In this document: positions 25,415 through 32,795 of the stretch, piece after piece
Layout: every line of letters begins with the position of its first letter
Numbering within the stretch: position 1 is the stretch's first letter
Origin: Pseudonocardia autotrophica
Lineage (GTDB): Bacteria; Actinomycetota; Actinomycetes; Mycobacteriales; Pseudonocardiaceae
NCBI RefSeq assembly: GCF_000717175.1
Contig: NZ_JNYD01000004.1
Span: 310,001-374,000 of the forward strand
DNA length: 64,000 nucleotides
Reading direction: 5' to 3'
Notes under the pieces: model-generated
Database searches by the model: none
Told to the model about the DNA's origin: nothing
Seen by the model: the letters and a program-made list of their open reading frames with translations, nothing else
Made by a program: the position numbers and the translations under genes

Positions 25415-26677
25415 TCAGCCCTGGGTGCGGAAGACCAGGCTGGAGTGGCCGACCCGGATCACGTCGCCGTCCGTGAGCTGCCACTGCTGCACCGGGTTGC
25501 CGTTCACCGTGGTGCCGTTCGTGGAGCCCAGGTCCGACAGCGTGGCGGCGTGGCCGTCCCAGCTGATCTCCAGGTGCCGGCGCGACACGCCGGTGTCCGG
25601 GAGCCGGAAGTTCGAGTCCTGCCCGCGGCCGATGACGTGCGTGCCCTCGGTCAGCGGGTAGCTGCGGCCGGAGCCGTCGTCCAGGGTCAGCGTGGCCTGC
25701 AGCTGCTGGCCGTAGCCCGGCTGCCCGCCCCAGCCCTGCTGCTGGCCGTAGCCCTGCTGCTGGTCGTAGCCGCCGTCGTAGCCCTGGTCGTACTGCTGGC
25801 CGTAGCCGTCGTACCCGGGCTGCGCGTAGCCCTGCTGGCCGCCGTACTGGGGCTGGCCGTAGCCGGGCTGGGCGTAGGCCTGCTGGCCGCCGTACTGCTG
25901 CCCGCCTTCGTAGCCCTGGTCGTAGCCCTGCTGGCCGCCGTACTGGGGCTGGCCGTAACCCTGCTGGCCGTAGCCCTGCTGGTCGCCGTACCCGCCCTGC
26001 TGGCCGTACCCGCCCTGCTGCTGGCCGTAGCCCTGGTCGTAGCCCTGCTGCGGGTAGCCGCCCTGCTGGCCGTAGCCCTGCTGGTCGTACCCGCCCTGCT
26101 GGCCGTAGCCCTGCTGGCCCTGCTGGCCGTAGCCCTGCTGGCCGCCCTGCTGACCGTGCTGGTCCTGCGGCGGGGCGTAGGTCTGCTGGCCGTACGGGGC
26201 ACCACGGTCGTAGCCGTACTGCCCGTTCTCCTCGGGGTGGCCCGGTTGCTGGCTCATGGGTGCTTCTCCTGCGTTGCGTGCTCGTCCGGCGGACCGACGG
26301 GAAGCGTCGGGGTCCACGGCCGAGCGGGTGCGGAACTGTCCCGTGTGCAGCGCCTCGGAGCGCTCCAGGAAGACTACGACCTCGCCGTAGGTGTCCCATC
26401 CCTGGTCGGCGAGTTGTGCGGCGACGTGGGCGGAGAGCGAGTCCACGACCCCCGCGGTGTCGCCCGCCATGCGGTCCAGATCGGCGGGGCTGAGCTGCAC
26501 GGTGTAGGCGTTGGGTGCGAGCACCCGACCCCCCGCGAGCTGCCGGAGATGGTCCTCGGCTTCCCTGAGCAGCGCCTGGGCGACCTCCTGGGGAACGACG
26601 CTGCCTCCGAAGACCCGCGCGAAGGCGTCGTCCACCATCCCCTGGAGGCGGCGTTCGAAGCGATCGACACGGCCCAC
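25415..26677 (-). CDS. fhaA: FHA-domain protein FhaA with Gln/Gly/Tyr-rich linker
   Basis: 420 residues. N-terminal DUF3662 domain (1-115, [20 protein letters not shown]), a low-complexity middle (about 145-325) of GYGQQ-type repeats, and a C-terminal FHA domain ([19 protein letters not shown]) that binds phosphorylated membrane proteins such as MviN in mycobacteria. GTG 26677 is preceded by AAAGGAAG. First gene of the kinase locus on this strand. The linker is prion-like in composition and much longer than I expect of the mycobacterial protein. Confidence 0.95.
   Translation of the reverse strand: MGRVDRFERRLQGMVDDAFARVFGGSVVPQEVAQALLREAEDHLRQLAGGRVLAPNAYTVQLSPADLDRMAGDTAGVVDSLSAHVAAQLADQGWDTYGEVVVFLERSEALHTGQFRTRSAVDPDASRRSAGRARNAGEAPMSQQPGHPEENGQYGYDRGAPYGQQTYAPPQDQHGQQGGQQGYGQQGQQGYGQQGGYDQQGYGQQGGYPQQGYDQGYGQQQGGYGQQGGYGDQQGYGQQGYGQPQYGGQQGYDQGYEGGQQYGGQQAYAQPGYGQPQYGGQQGYAQPGYDGYGQQYDQGYDGGYDQQQGYGQQQGWGGQPGYGQQLQATLTLDDGSGRSYPLTEGTHVIGRGQDSNFRLPDTGVSRRHLEISWDGHAATLSDLGSTNGTTVNGNPVQQWQLTDGDVIRVGHSSLVFRTQG
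25690..26200. repeat. Low-complexity coding repeats inside fhaA
   Basis: Tandem short units encoding [12 protein letters not shown] and similar. The DNA repeats phrases such as CTGCTGGCCGTAGCC. Replication slippage or strain-to-strain length variation is expected. Confidence 0.8.
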
Positions 26678-26720
26678 TCGATCTTCCTTTCGTCCGCTCG
26701 GCGTGTTACCGGCTTACCCG

Positions 26721-26726
26721 ATGGTA
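26721..26726 (-). promoter_or_regulatory. Possible -10 element upstream of fhaA
   Basis: Reading the minus strand, TACCAT lies about 45 nt before the fhaA start in the 196-bp fhaA to tRNA gap. No clear -35 is seen, so this is tentative. Confidence 0.3.
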
Positions 26727-26854
26727 TCCGTGGTAGGCCCACGTCCGGTGACACCCGGACCGGTGGTGCGGTGACCGTCCGCCCGCGCGCGCCGGATCGA
26801 CGGGTGACGATCGCGTAGGGGACCCCCCTCGCACGGGGGTTCCGGGGCCCGTGC

Positions 26855-26860
26855 TAACTT
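26855..26860 (+). promoter_or_regulatory. -10 element of the tRNA-Leu promoter
   Basis: TAACTT lies 13 nt before the mature tRNA 5' end. A nearby small hairpin (ACCCCC and GGGGGT, 26822-26840) precedes it; a convincing -35 was not found. Confidence 0.4.
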
Positions 26861-26873
26861 CTCCCAGTCGCTC

Positions 26874-26959
26874 GGGCGAGTGGCGGAATGGCAGACGCGC
26901 ACGGTTCAGGTCCGTGTGTCCGAAAGGACGTGAGGGTTCAACTCCCTCCTCGCCCACCA
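26874..26959 (+). tRNA. leuT: tRNA-Leu (anticodon CAG)
   Basis: Acceptor GGGCGAG (26874-26880) pairs with CTCGCCC (26949-26955), then discriminator A and an encoded CCA. The anticodon arm CACGG, loop TTCAGGT, CCGTG gives anticodon CAG, decoding CUG, the dominant Leu codon here. The long variable arm (GTCCGAAAGGAC) and T-arm (GGGTTCAACTCCC) identify a class II tRNA. Mycobacteria also have leuT directly beyond fhaA. Confidence 0.96.
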
Positions 26960-26964
26960 CCCCC

Positions 26965-26995
26965 CGAAGGTCCGCCGGTCGCCGGCGGGCCTTCG
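26965..26995 (+). terminator. Terminator of the tRNA-Leu gene
   Basis: A 14-bp stem with one G-U pair (CGAAGGTCCGCCGG with CCGGCGGGCCTTCG) and a TCG loop starts 6 nt after the tRNA CCA. TCCGTTCTC follows. Confidence 0.75.
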
Positions 26996-27052
26996 TCCGT
27001 TCTCGGGTCGGTGAGCCGCCCGCTCCCTGCGGCGACCGGTCGATCACGGCGC

Positions 27053-27682
27053 TCACTCCCGCATCGCCGGCCGCTCGGGGTGGTCGGCCATCACCAGCAC
27101 GTCGGCGGCCCCGGAGGGATCCCGCTCGCGGGAGTACCGCTCGAACACGGGCAGGGTCCAGCGCTCCTCGGGCGGGGTGCGGCGGGCGAGCGCGGCGCGG
27201 CCCATGTGCAGGTGCGCCACGAGCTCGAACGGCAGCCCGCGGCCCAGCAGCAGGGCGCCGGACACCAGGACCACGCCGGCGGGGCCGAGCTCGCGGTAGT
27301 CCTCGCGGTAGGCGCGGTCGCGCTCGGCGTCCCACAGCCGCGGCAGCACGCGTCCCGCCCCGTGCGGGCCGGCCGGGTCGAGGACCTCGCGGCGCAACGC
27401 GCCCTCGTCGAGCCAGCCGTCGAGGTACATGTCCTCGTCGTGGTGGCCGTACTCGAGCCGGAGCGAGGCGGGCCGCAGGAAGTCCCCGGCCCGCACGACC
27501 ACCGTCTCCCGGCCGCGCAGCCGCAGCCCCTCGGCCACCGCCTCGGCGAGCTCGGCCGTCGCCGTCGGCGGCGGACCGTCGATCGCGACGCGGACCCGCC
27601 CCGGCAGCGCGTCGGTCCGCTCGACCAGGTGCTCCGCGAGCGCCTCCCGGCTCACCGCGCGGATCGAGCGCGTCGGGCTCAC
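27053..27682 (-). CDS. Uridine-kinase-like protein with degenerate P-loop
   Basis: 209 residues. The overall sequence follows the uridine kinase family of actinobacteria: RVRVAIDG entering the P-loop, DGWLDEGALRREVLDP, the acceptor-site region YREDYRELGPAGVVLVSGALLL, and Arg-rich lid RRTPPEERW. The Walker A position reads GPPPTATAEL, lacking the GK(S/T) lysine required for ATP binding. Either it is a non-catalytic paralogue or it uses another mode. GTG 27682 overlaps the DUF2630 stop (GTGA). Confidence 0.7.
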   Translation of the reverse strand: MSPTRSIRAVSREALAEHLVERTDALPGRVRVAIDGPPPTATAELAEAVAEGLRLRGRETVVVRAGDFLRPASLRLEYGHHDEDMYLDGWLDEGALRREVLDPAGPHGAGRVLPRLWDAERDRAYREDYRELGPAGVVLVSGALLLGRGLPFELVAHLHMGRAALARRTPPEERWTLPVFERYSRERDPSGAADVLVMADHPERPAMRE

Positions 27683-27924
27683 TGGCGGTAGTTCTCCACG
27701 ACCGAGGCGTCCCGGGTCCGTGCCTCGTCGGGGTCCTGGCCGGCCGCGCGGCGGGCGTCGCGCTGGCGCAGCAGGTCCCAGCACCGGTCCAGGTCGACGC
27801 CGATGCGGTCCAGCCGCGCCTTCTCGTCGTCGCTGAGGGGCTTCCCGATGTGGGAGCGCTCGAGCCGGTGCTCCTCGTCGACGAGCTCCGTGATGCGGTG
27901 CCGCAGGTCGGCGTCGTCGGTCAT
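27679..27924 (-). CDS. DUF2630 family small protein
   Basis: 81 residues, highly charged and helical (ITELVDEEHRLERSHIGKPL, DEKARLDRIGVDLDRCWDLL), ending in the family signature VENYRQ. Function unknown; short coiled-coil-type proteins of this family are common in actinobacteria. ATG 27924 follows GGAGGATCC. It is the first gene of a two-gene operon with the uridine-kinase-like gene and divergent from the IclR regulator. Confidence 0.85.
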   Translation of the reverse strand: MTDDADLRHRITELVDEEHRLERSHIGKPLSDDEKARLDRIGVDLDRCWDLLRQRDARRAAGQDPDEARTRDASVVENYRQ

Positions 27925-27940
27925 GGTGGATCCTCCGCTG

Positions 27941-27968
27941 AAGTGCTTGCCGGTAGATCACTGCACTT
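27941..27968. promoter_or_regulatory. Inverted repeat between DUF2630 and iclR-family genes
   Basis: AAGTGC (27941-27946) and GCACTT (27963-27968) flank 16 nt, in the 59-bp divergent intergenic space. This is a plausible operator for the adjacent IclR regulator, which commonly autoregulates. Confidence 0.4.
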
Positions 27969-27983
27969 TGAGACACTAGTCGC

Positions 27984-28730
27984 GTGACCTCGGGGCAGGG
28001 CGGCTCACTGGTCCGGGCGCTGCGCGTGCTCGAGGCCGTCTCCGCGCTGGGCGACGGGGTGACCGCGAAGGCCATCGCCCGCCGGCTCGGCTGCCCGCTG
28101 CCCACCGTGTACCGCGCACTCGGGACGCTGGTCGAGGAGGGCTACCTGGTCCGGCTCAACGCGGTGCGGGGCTACGGGCTCGGCTACAAGGTCGCCGAGC
28201 TGCACCGGGGCCTCACCACCCAGGTCCGGCCCTCGGCGGCGGTCCGCGGGCTGCTCCACGAGGTGCACGACGGCGTGGGCGCGGCCGCCTACCTCGCGGT
28301 CCGGCGGGACGTCGACGTGGTGGTCGCGCACGTCGACCGCTGTGCGGACCATCCCGGGCCGCTCGGCCTGCGCGTCGGCGAGCCCGCGCCCGTGCACGCG
28401 ACGGCCCTGGGCAAGGTGCTGCTCGCGGGCCTCGGCCCGGCCGAGCTGGGCGAGGTCCTGGAGCGCACGCCGCTCACCGCCTACACCCCGCGCACCCTCG
28501 CGGACCGGCGCGGACTCGACCGGGAGCTGCGGCGGATCCGGGCGGCCGGCGCGGCGGTGGAGGTCGAGGAGTTCCACCGCGGGGTGGCCGGCGTCGCCGT
28601 CGCGCTGCGCGGGTCGACGGCGGCGGTGGGGGTCGCGGTGAGCCGGGCCGAGTTCACGGCGCGGCGCTGGGAGCTCGAGCACGCGGTCCGCGAGGCGGCG
28701 GACCGCGTGTCCCGGGTGCTCACGGCCTGA
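27984..28730 (+). CDS. IclR-family transcriptional regulator
   Basis: 248 residues. N-terminal winged helix (AIARRLGCPLPTVYRALGTL, residues 33-52) and a C-terminal GAF-like effector domain with the family segments HATALGKVLLAG and GVAGVAVALRG. It would bind a small organic acid and control nearby catabolic genes; targets are unknown. GTG 27984 has no Shine-Dalgarno sequence and may be leaderless. Its 3' end overlaps the convergent LLM gene by 11 bp. Confidence 0.92.
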   Translation: MTSGQGGSLVRALRVLEAVSALGDGVTAKAIARRLGCPLPTVYRALGTLVEEGYLVRLNAVRGYGLGYKVAELHRGLTTQVRPSAAVRGLLHEVHDGVGAAAYLAVRRDVDVVVAHVDRCADHPGPLGLRVGEPAPVHATALGKVLLAGLGPAELGEVLERTPLTAYTPRTLADRRGLDRELRRIRAAGAAVEVEEFHRGVAGVAVALRGSTAAVGVAVSRAEFTARRWELEHAVREAADRVSRVLTA

Positions 28731-29568
28731 GCAGGTCCGCCAGGGTGTCCAGCTCGGCCAGGGTGGCGGCGTCGGCGTCGGGCCCCTCGCGGTCGGTCAG
28801 GGTGAACAGCACGCGGTCGACGCCCGCCTGCGCGTAGGAGTCCAGCGCGTCGGGCTTCGGGACCGCGCCGAAGATCGTCACGGACAGGTGGTCGCGGCCG
28901 GCGTCGGCGGTGCGGCGACGCAGCTCGGCGATCCGCTCGGCGAAGGCGTCGAGCTCCTTCAGCCGGACCCGCAGCGGGATCCAGCCGTCGCCGTGCGACA
29001 GGACCCGGTCGAGCACGGTCGGCCCGCCGCCGCCGATCAGCACGGGCGGCGCCGCCGTGGGCTTCGGCCAGGACCAGATCGGGTCGAAGTCCACGAACTC
29101 GCCGTGGTACTCGGCCTCGTCCTGCGTCCAGATCGCGCGCAGCGCCTCGATCCGCTCGAGCATCTCCGGGGTCCGCCGGCGCGGGTCGATCCCGTGGTGC
29201 GCCATCTCCTCCTTGTTCCAGCCCGGCCCCACGCCCAGCTCGACGCGGCCCGGCGCGAGCCGCTCGACGCTCGCCACCTGTTTGGCGAGGTTGATCGGGT
29301 GGTGCTGGTTGATCAGCGTGACACCGGTACCGAGCGTGATCCTGCTGGTCATAGCGGTCATGGCGGCCAGCGCGACGAACGGGTCGTAGGTGTGGCTGTA
29401 CTGCCGCGGCAGCTCGGCGCCCCCCGGCCAGGGGGAGCGCCGGCTCGTCGGGATGTGGGTGTGCTCGGTGAGGAACAGCGCCGCGAAGCCCCGCTCCTCG
29501 ACGCCCCGGGCGAGCACCAGCGGGTCGATGCCGTAGTCGGTGAGGAAGGTGCTGACGCCGATGTCCAT
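28720..29568 (-). CDS. LLM-class F420/FMN-dependent oxidoreductase
   Basis: 282 residues with the luciferase-like TIM barrel: FAALFLTEHTHIP, TLGTGVTLINQHHPI, VELGVGPGWNKEEM and PPVLIGGGGPTVLDRVL. These fit the F420-dependent subgroup of actinobacteria; the cofactor cannot be proved from sequence. ATG 29568 (MDIGVSTFLTDYG) begins the first beta strand. The gene is divergent from the MetE-like gene and shares its 67-bp upstream region. Confidence 0.86.
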   Translation of the reverse strand: MDIGVSTFLTDYGIDPLVLARGVEERGFAALFLTEHTHIPTSRRSPWPGGAELPRQYSHTYDPFVALAAMTAMTSRITLGTGVTLINQHHPINLAKQVASVERLAPGRVELGVGPGWNKEEMAHHGIDPRRRTPEMLERIEALRAIWTQDEAEYHGEFVDFDPIWSWPKPTAAPPVLIGGGGPTVLDRVLSHGDGWIPLRVRLKELDAFAERIAELRRRTADAGRDHLSVTIFGAVPKPDALDSYAQAGVDRVLFTLTDREGPDADAATLAELDTLADLLRP

Positions 29569-29603
29569 GCTCGGACTGTGCCATCCCGGTGGTTCCGTCG
29601 CGC

Positions 29604-29629
29604 CACACCTGCGTGGTGCGCGTTACGTT
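29604..29629 (+). promoter_or_regulatory. Shared 13-mer and -10 element before the MetE-like gene
   Basis: CACACCTGCGTGG (29604-29616) followed by TACGTT (29624-29629) six nt before ATG 29636. The identical 13-mer occurs at 38543 with nearly the same spacing. Confidence 0.5.
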
Positions 29630-29635
29630 CTGGCC

Positions 29636-30739
29636 ATGGCGCTCCGCACCGAACCCCCGTTCCGCGCCGACCACGTCGGCAGCCTCCTGCGACCGAAGGC
29701 CCTGCTCGACGCCCGCGCGCAGCACGCGTCCGGCTCACCCGAGCTGAAGGCGGTGGAGGACGAGGCGATCCGCGACGTCGTCCGGCTGCAGGAGGAGATC
29801 GGGCTGCGGTCCGCCACGGACGGCGAGTTCCGGCGCACCTCCTGGCACATGGACTTCATCTACCAGCTCGGCGGCGTCACGAAGACGGACGAGCAGATCC
29901 GCGTGCGGATGGTCAACGCCGAGGGGGAGGGCGCCTTCACCTCGGCCGGCCTGGCGATCACGGAGAAGGTCCGGCTGCGCGAGCCGATCTTCGCCGACGC
30001 CTTCCGGTTCCTCGCCTCGTGCACCACGAGCGCGGTCCCGAAGCTGACGATCCCGTCGCCGAGCATGGTCCACTACCGCGGCGGCACGGCGGCGATCGAC
30101 CGTTCGGTGTACCCGGACGTCGAGGAGTTCTGGCACGACCTGTCCGCCGCCTACGCCGACGAGGTCCGCGCCCTCGGCGAGCTCGGCTGCCGCTACCTGC
30201 AGCTCGACGACACCAGCCTCGCCTACCTCAACGACCCCGCCCAGCGCGCCGAGCACGCCGCCGACGACGCCGACCACCTGCACGAGCGCTACATCCGCCA
30301 GATCAACGCCGCGATCGCCGACAAGCCCGAGGGCATGCGGATCACCACGCACATGTGCCGCGGCAACTACCGGTCCTCGTGGGCCGCGGAGGGCGGCTAC
30401 GACTTCGTGGCCGAGGCGCTCTTCGGCGAGCTCGCCGTCGACGGCTTCTTCTGCGAGTTCGACGACGAGCGCTCCGGCGGGTTCGCCCCGCTGCGCTTCG
30501 TCCCGCCAAGCAAGCAGGTGGTGCTCGGGCTCGTGACCACGAAGAACGGCCGTCTCGAAGATCCCGACACCCTCAAGCGCCGCATCGACGAGGCAGCGAA
30601 GTACGTCCCGCTCGACCAGCTCTGCCTGTCCCCGCAGTGCGGCTTCTCGTCCACCGTCGAGGGCAACACGCTCACCGTCGACGAGGAGATCGCCAAGCTC
30701 CGGCTGATCGTGCAGGTCGCGGAGGACGTCTGGGGCTGA
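29636..30739 (+). CDS. Core MetE-like methyltransferase (cobalamin-independent methionine synthase fold)
   Basis: 367 residues, corresponding only to the catalytic C-terminal barrel of MetE. Zinc ligands are visible: HMC in ITTHMCRGNYRSS, Glu in FFCEFDDERSG, and Cys in LSPQCGFSSTVEGN. Substrate binding begins FRADHVGSLLRPK. Methyl donor and acceptor are unknown; related short proteins transfer methyl to homocysteine, and epoxyalkane:coenzyme M transferases share the HxC...C zinc motif and length. ATG 29636 is leaderless (TACGTT six nt before). Confidence 0.83.
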   Translation: MALRTEPPFRADHVGSLLRPKALLDARAQHASGSPELKAVEDEAIRDVVRLQEEIGLRSATDGEFRRTSWHMDFIYQLGGVTKTDEQIRVRMVNAEGEGAFTSAGLAITEKVRLREPIFADAFRFLASCTTSAVPKLTIPSPSMVHYRGGTAAIDRSVYPDVEEFWHDLSAAYADEVRALGELGCRYLQLDDTSLAYLNDPAQRAEHAADDADHLHERYIRQINAAIADKPEGMRITTHMCRGNYRSSWAAEGGYDFVAEALFGELAVDGFFCEFDDERSGGFAPLRFVPPSKQVVLGLVTTKNGRLEDPDTLKRRIDEAAKYVPLDQLCLSPQCGFSSTVEGNTLTVDEEIAKLRLIVQVAEDVWG

Positions 30740-30761
30740 CCTGCGGCGCTACGCTCCGGCC

Positions 30762-31103
30762 GTGGCCTACGACGAGGCACTCGCCGCCCGGATCCGCGCG
30801 CTCGTAACGGACGAGCCCGGGCTGACCGAGAAACGCATGTTCGGCGGGCTCGCCTTCCTGCTCGGCGGGCACATGGCCGTCGCCGCCAGCGGGCGGGGCG
30901 GGCTGATGGTGCGCGTCGACCCGGCCCGCTCCGCCGAACTGGTCGCCGGCGCCGGGGTCGAGCGCATGGTGATGCAGGGGCGGGAGATGGACGGCTGGCT
31001 CCGGGTCTCGGGCCATCCCGACGTCGACGACCTCCCCGACGCCGACCTCGCCCGCTGGGTCGCCGAGGGAGTGGGGTTCGTGAAGACGCTCCCGCCGAAG
31101 TGA
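30762..31103 (+). CDS. TfoX N-terminal domain protein
   Basis: 113 residues comprising one TfoX_N domain (EKRMFGGLAFLLGGHMAVAA, then MMVRVDP-like strand and GREMDGWLRVSG). In proteobacteria the domain is part of competence regulators; stand-alone copies in actinobacteria have no known role. GTG 30762 lies six nt after TACGCT, a leaderless arrangement. Only 22 bp separate it from the MetE-like gene. Confidence 0.85.
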   Translation: MAYDEALAARIRALVTDEPGLTEKRMFGGLAFLLGGHMAVAASGRGGLMVRVDPARSAELVAGAGVERMVMQGREMDGWLRVSGHPDVDDLPDADLARWVAEGVGFVKTLPPK

Positions 31104-31246
31104 GGTGGGGCGGGGTGTTCGGGCGACCGGGTGTGCTGCGCTCCTACGGGTGTGCGAACACGCGCGTGTCGGCGCCCTGCCCCGTCGACTCGCCCGTCCG
31201 CGGCAGGTGACAGTGAGCGGCACCACGTCCCGCTAGGCTCGGGCGG

Positions 31247-31960
31247 GTGAGCGAGGGGCCTGCGGGCTGGGGCGAGCCGCTGTACGAGCGGGTACTGGCC
31301 GGCGTCCCGGAGGGCGCCTCGGTGCTCGACGTCGGGTGCGGGCCCGGAGTGTTCGCCGCCTTCGCCACGAAGCGCGGGCTCAGGGTCACCGGCATCGACG
31401 CGGACCGGTCCGCGGTCGCAGCGGCGCAGCGGGAGGTGCCGGGGGCGACCTTCGAGGTCGGCGACGCCCACCAGCTCGACGGCTCCTACGACCTCGTCGC
31501 ACTCGTCCAGGTGCTGGCGCACGTCACCAACCCGCTCAAGGTGCTCAAGGAGTCGGCACGGGTCGGCGGGCTGGTGCGCGCGACGGTCTGGGGCCGCGAG
31601 GAGGAGTCCGACGTCCGGCTCTTCGGCGAGGCCCTCGCCCCGTTCCTCCCGCCCCGCGGGGCACGACGCGTCCCGGCCGGACCGCCCCCGCTGACCCAAC
31701 CCGACCGCTTCCGCAAGATCGCCGGGACCGCTGGTCTGGAGGTCGTCGCGCTCGACGAGGTCCGCTGCCCCTTCGACTACCCCGACGAGGACGCCCTGGT
31801 CGGCCCGCTGCTCACGGCCGACATCGGGCGGTACGCGGTCAACACCGCCGGTCCCGCGGCCGTGCGCGACGCGGTGCTCGCCGCCTTCGCCCCACACCGC
31901 CACGGCGACGGCTACCGGCTCTGGAACCTCTTCCGCGTCCTCGACGCCCGCTCCGCCTGA
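31247..31960 (+). CDS. Class I SAM-dependent methyltransferase
   Basis: 237 residues. Motif I VLDVGCGPGVFAAFA (residues 25-39), acidic loop GIDADRSAVAAA, motif post-I VGDAHQLD and the strand YDLVALVQVLAHVTNP are those of Methyltransferase_11 and UbiE-like enzymes. No substrate domain is recognised. GTG 31247 lies seven nt after TAGGCT. The long gap with the repeat array follows. Confidence 0.87.
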   Translation: MSEGPAGWGEPLYERVLAGVPEGASVLDVGCGPGVFAAFATKRGLRVTGIDADRSAVAAAQREVPGATFEVGDAHQLDGSYDLVALVQVLAHVTNPLKVLKESARVGGLVRATVWGREEESDVRLFGEALAPFLPPRGARRVPAGPPPLTQPDRFRKIAGTAGLEVVALDEVRCPFDYPDEDALVGPLLTADIGRYAVNTAGPAAVRDAVLAAFAPHRHGDGYRLWNLFRVLDARSA

Positions 31961-32073
31961 CCCACCCCGACCAGGGACGCGCTGGATCAGGTGCCGAGCG
32001 CGGTGCCGTGCCGGGAGGGCGCGGCGCACAGCCATCCTGGCCCACCCCCGGCGATCACGGCGACCGGTACGGA

Positions 32074-32674
32074 GCTGATCGCCGCTTCGGTGCAGCAGCG
32101 GTTGCGCTCGCAACCGTCTGTGCACCCGTCTGCTGATCATGGTGTTGCCGCCGGCACCCACGCCGGCCGCCGCCCAGGGCTGATCGCCGCCTCTGTGTAG
32201 CGGCGGTTGCGCTCGCGACCGTCCGCACACCCGACTGCTGATCGTTGTGCCGACAACGTCGGCCCCGCACAGCGCATCGCCGCTTCCGTGGAGTAGCGGT
32301 CCGCTTACGACCGTCCCTGCACACAAATGCTGATCACTATGCTGCTCGCGCCGCCGGCGTCCGCGTCAGCCCCCACCCACCGCTTGATCGCCATTTCCGT
32401 GCAGCTGTTGTCCCCCTGACGACCGTCCGTGCACTCGGCTGCTGATCATGTCGCCGCCGCCGACCCTGACGTCGGCTGCCGTCCACAGCTGATCGCCGCT
32501 TGTATGCGGCAGCGGTTCGGCCCACGACCGCTCCTGCACATCACCGCTGATCACGGTGTCGGCGGGCGTCCCCGGCGTCCCCGTCGACCGCCGCTCGGGC
32601 CAAGCAGCAGCTGATCGCTGCCTCCGTGCACCGGCGGCTCCATCGACGACCGCCCCCGCACACCTCCGCCGATC
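32074..32674. repeat. Array of six diverged 65-nt structured modules
   Basis: Modules at 32074-32138, 32179-32243, 32272-32335, 32383-32447, 32488-32552 and 32610-32674. All are 65 nt except the third (64). Each begins near GCTGATCG, contains GACCGTC in the second half and ends with GCTGATC (usually followed by A). Spacers of 40, 28, 47, 40 and 57 nt are not conserved. A 5-bp hairpin with a 10-nt loop sits at module positions 9-28. See findings. Confidence 0.85.
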
Positions 32675-32760
32675 ATGACCGCCGCCGGCAGGAGCCGAGC
32701 CCCGACGCCACCGCCGATCACCACAAGCAGAGGCACCGAACACGAACCTCGGGAAGCCCG

Positions 32761-32789
32761 TTGACGCCCCACCCTCACGTCCGTAGCTT
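32761..32789 (+). promoter_or_regulatory. Promoter of the MFS gene, leaderless
   Basis: TTGACG (32761-32766), 17-nt spacer, TAGCTT (32784-32789), then six nt to GTG 32796. Transcript and coding sequence would begin at the same place. Confidence 0.7.
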
Positions 32790-32795
32790 GAGTTC

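Larger units (their letters stand above)
31961..32795. other. 835-bp gene-free region containing a repeat array
   Basis: No convincing coding frame on either strand; frames are short, Arg/His-rich and interrupted. Visibly less G+C-rich than the genes around it. The central 600 bp is the module array listed separately; the last 35 bp is the MFS promoter. Half-module remnants occur at both edges (GCGATCACGG near 32051 and GCCGATCACC near 32713). Confidence 0.8.

Noticed and set aside
26874..26959. Integrative-element attachment site at tRNA-Leu
   Set aside because: No integrase gene and no direct repeat of the tRNA 3' end were found downstream, and the neighbouring genes look native.
32074..32674. 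CRISPR array
   Set aside because: The repeats are 65 nt, strongly diverged and separated by spacers of uneven length, with no cas genes nearby. CRISPR repeats are 21-40 nt and nearly identical.
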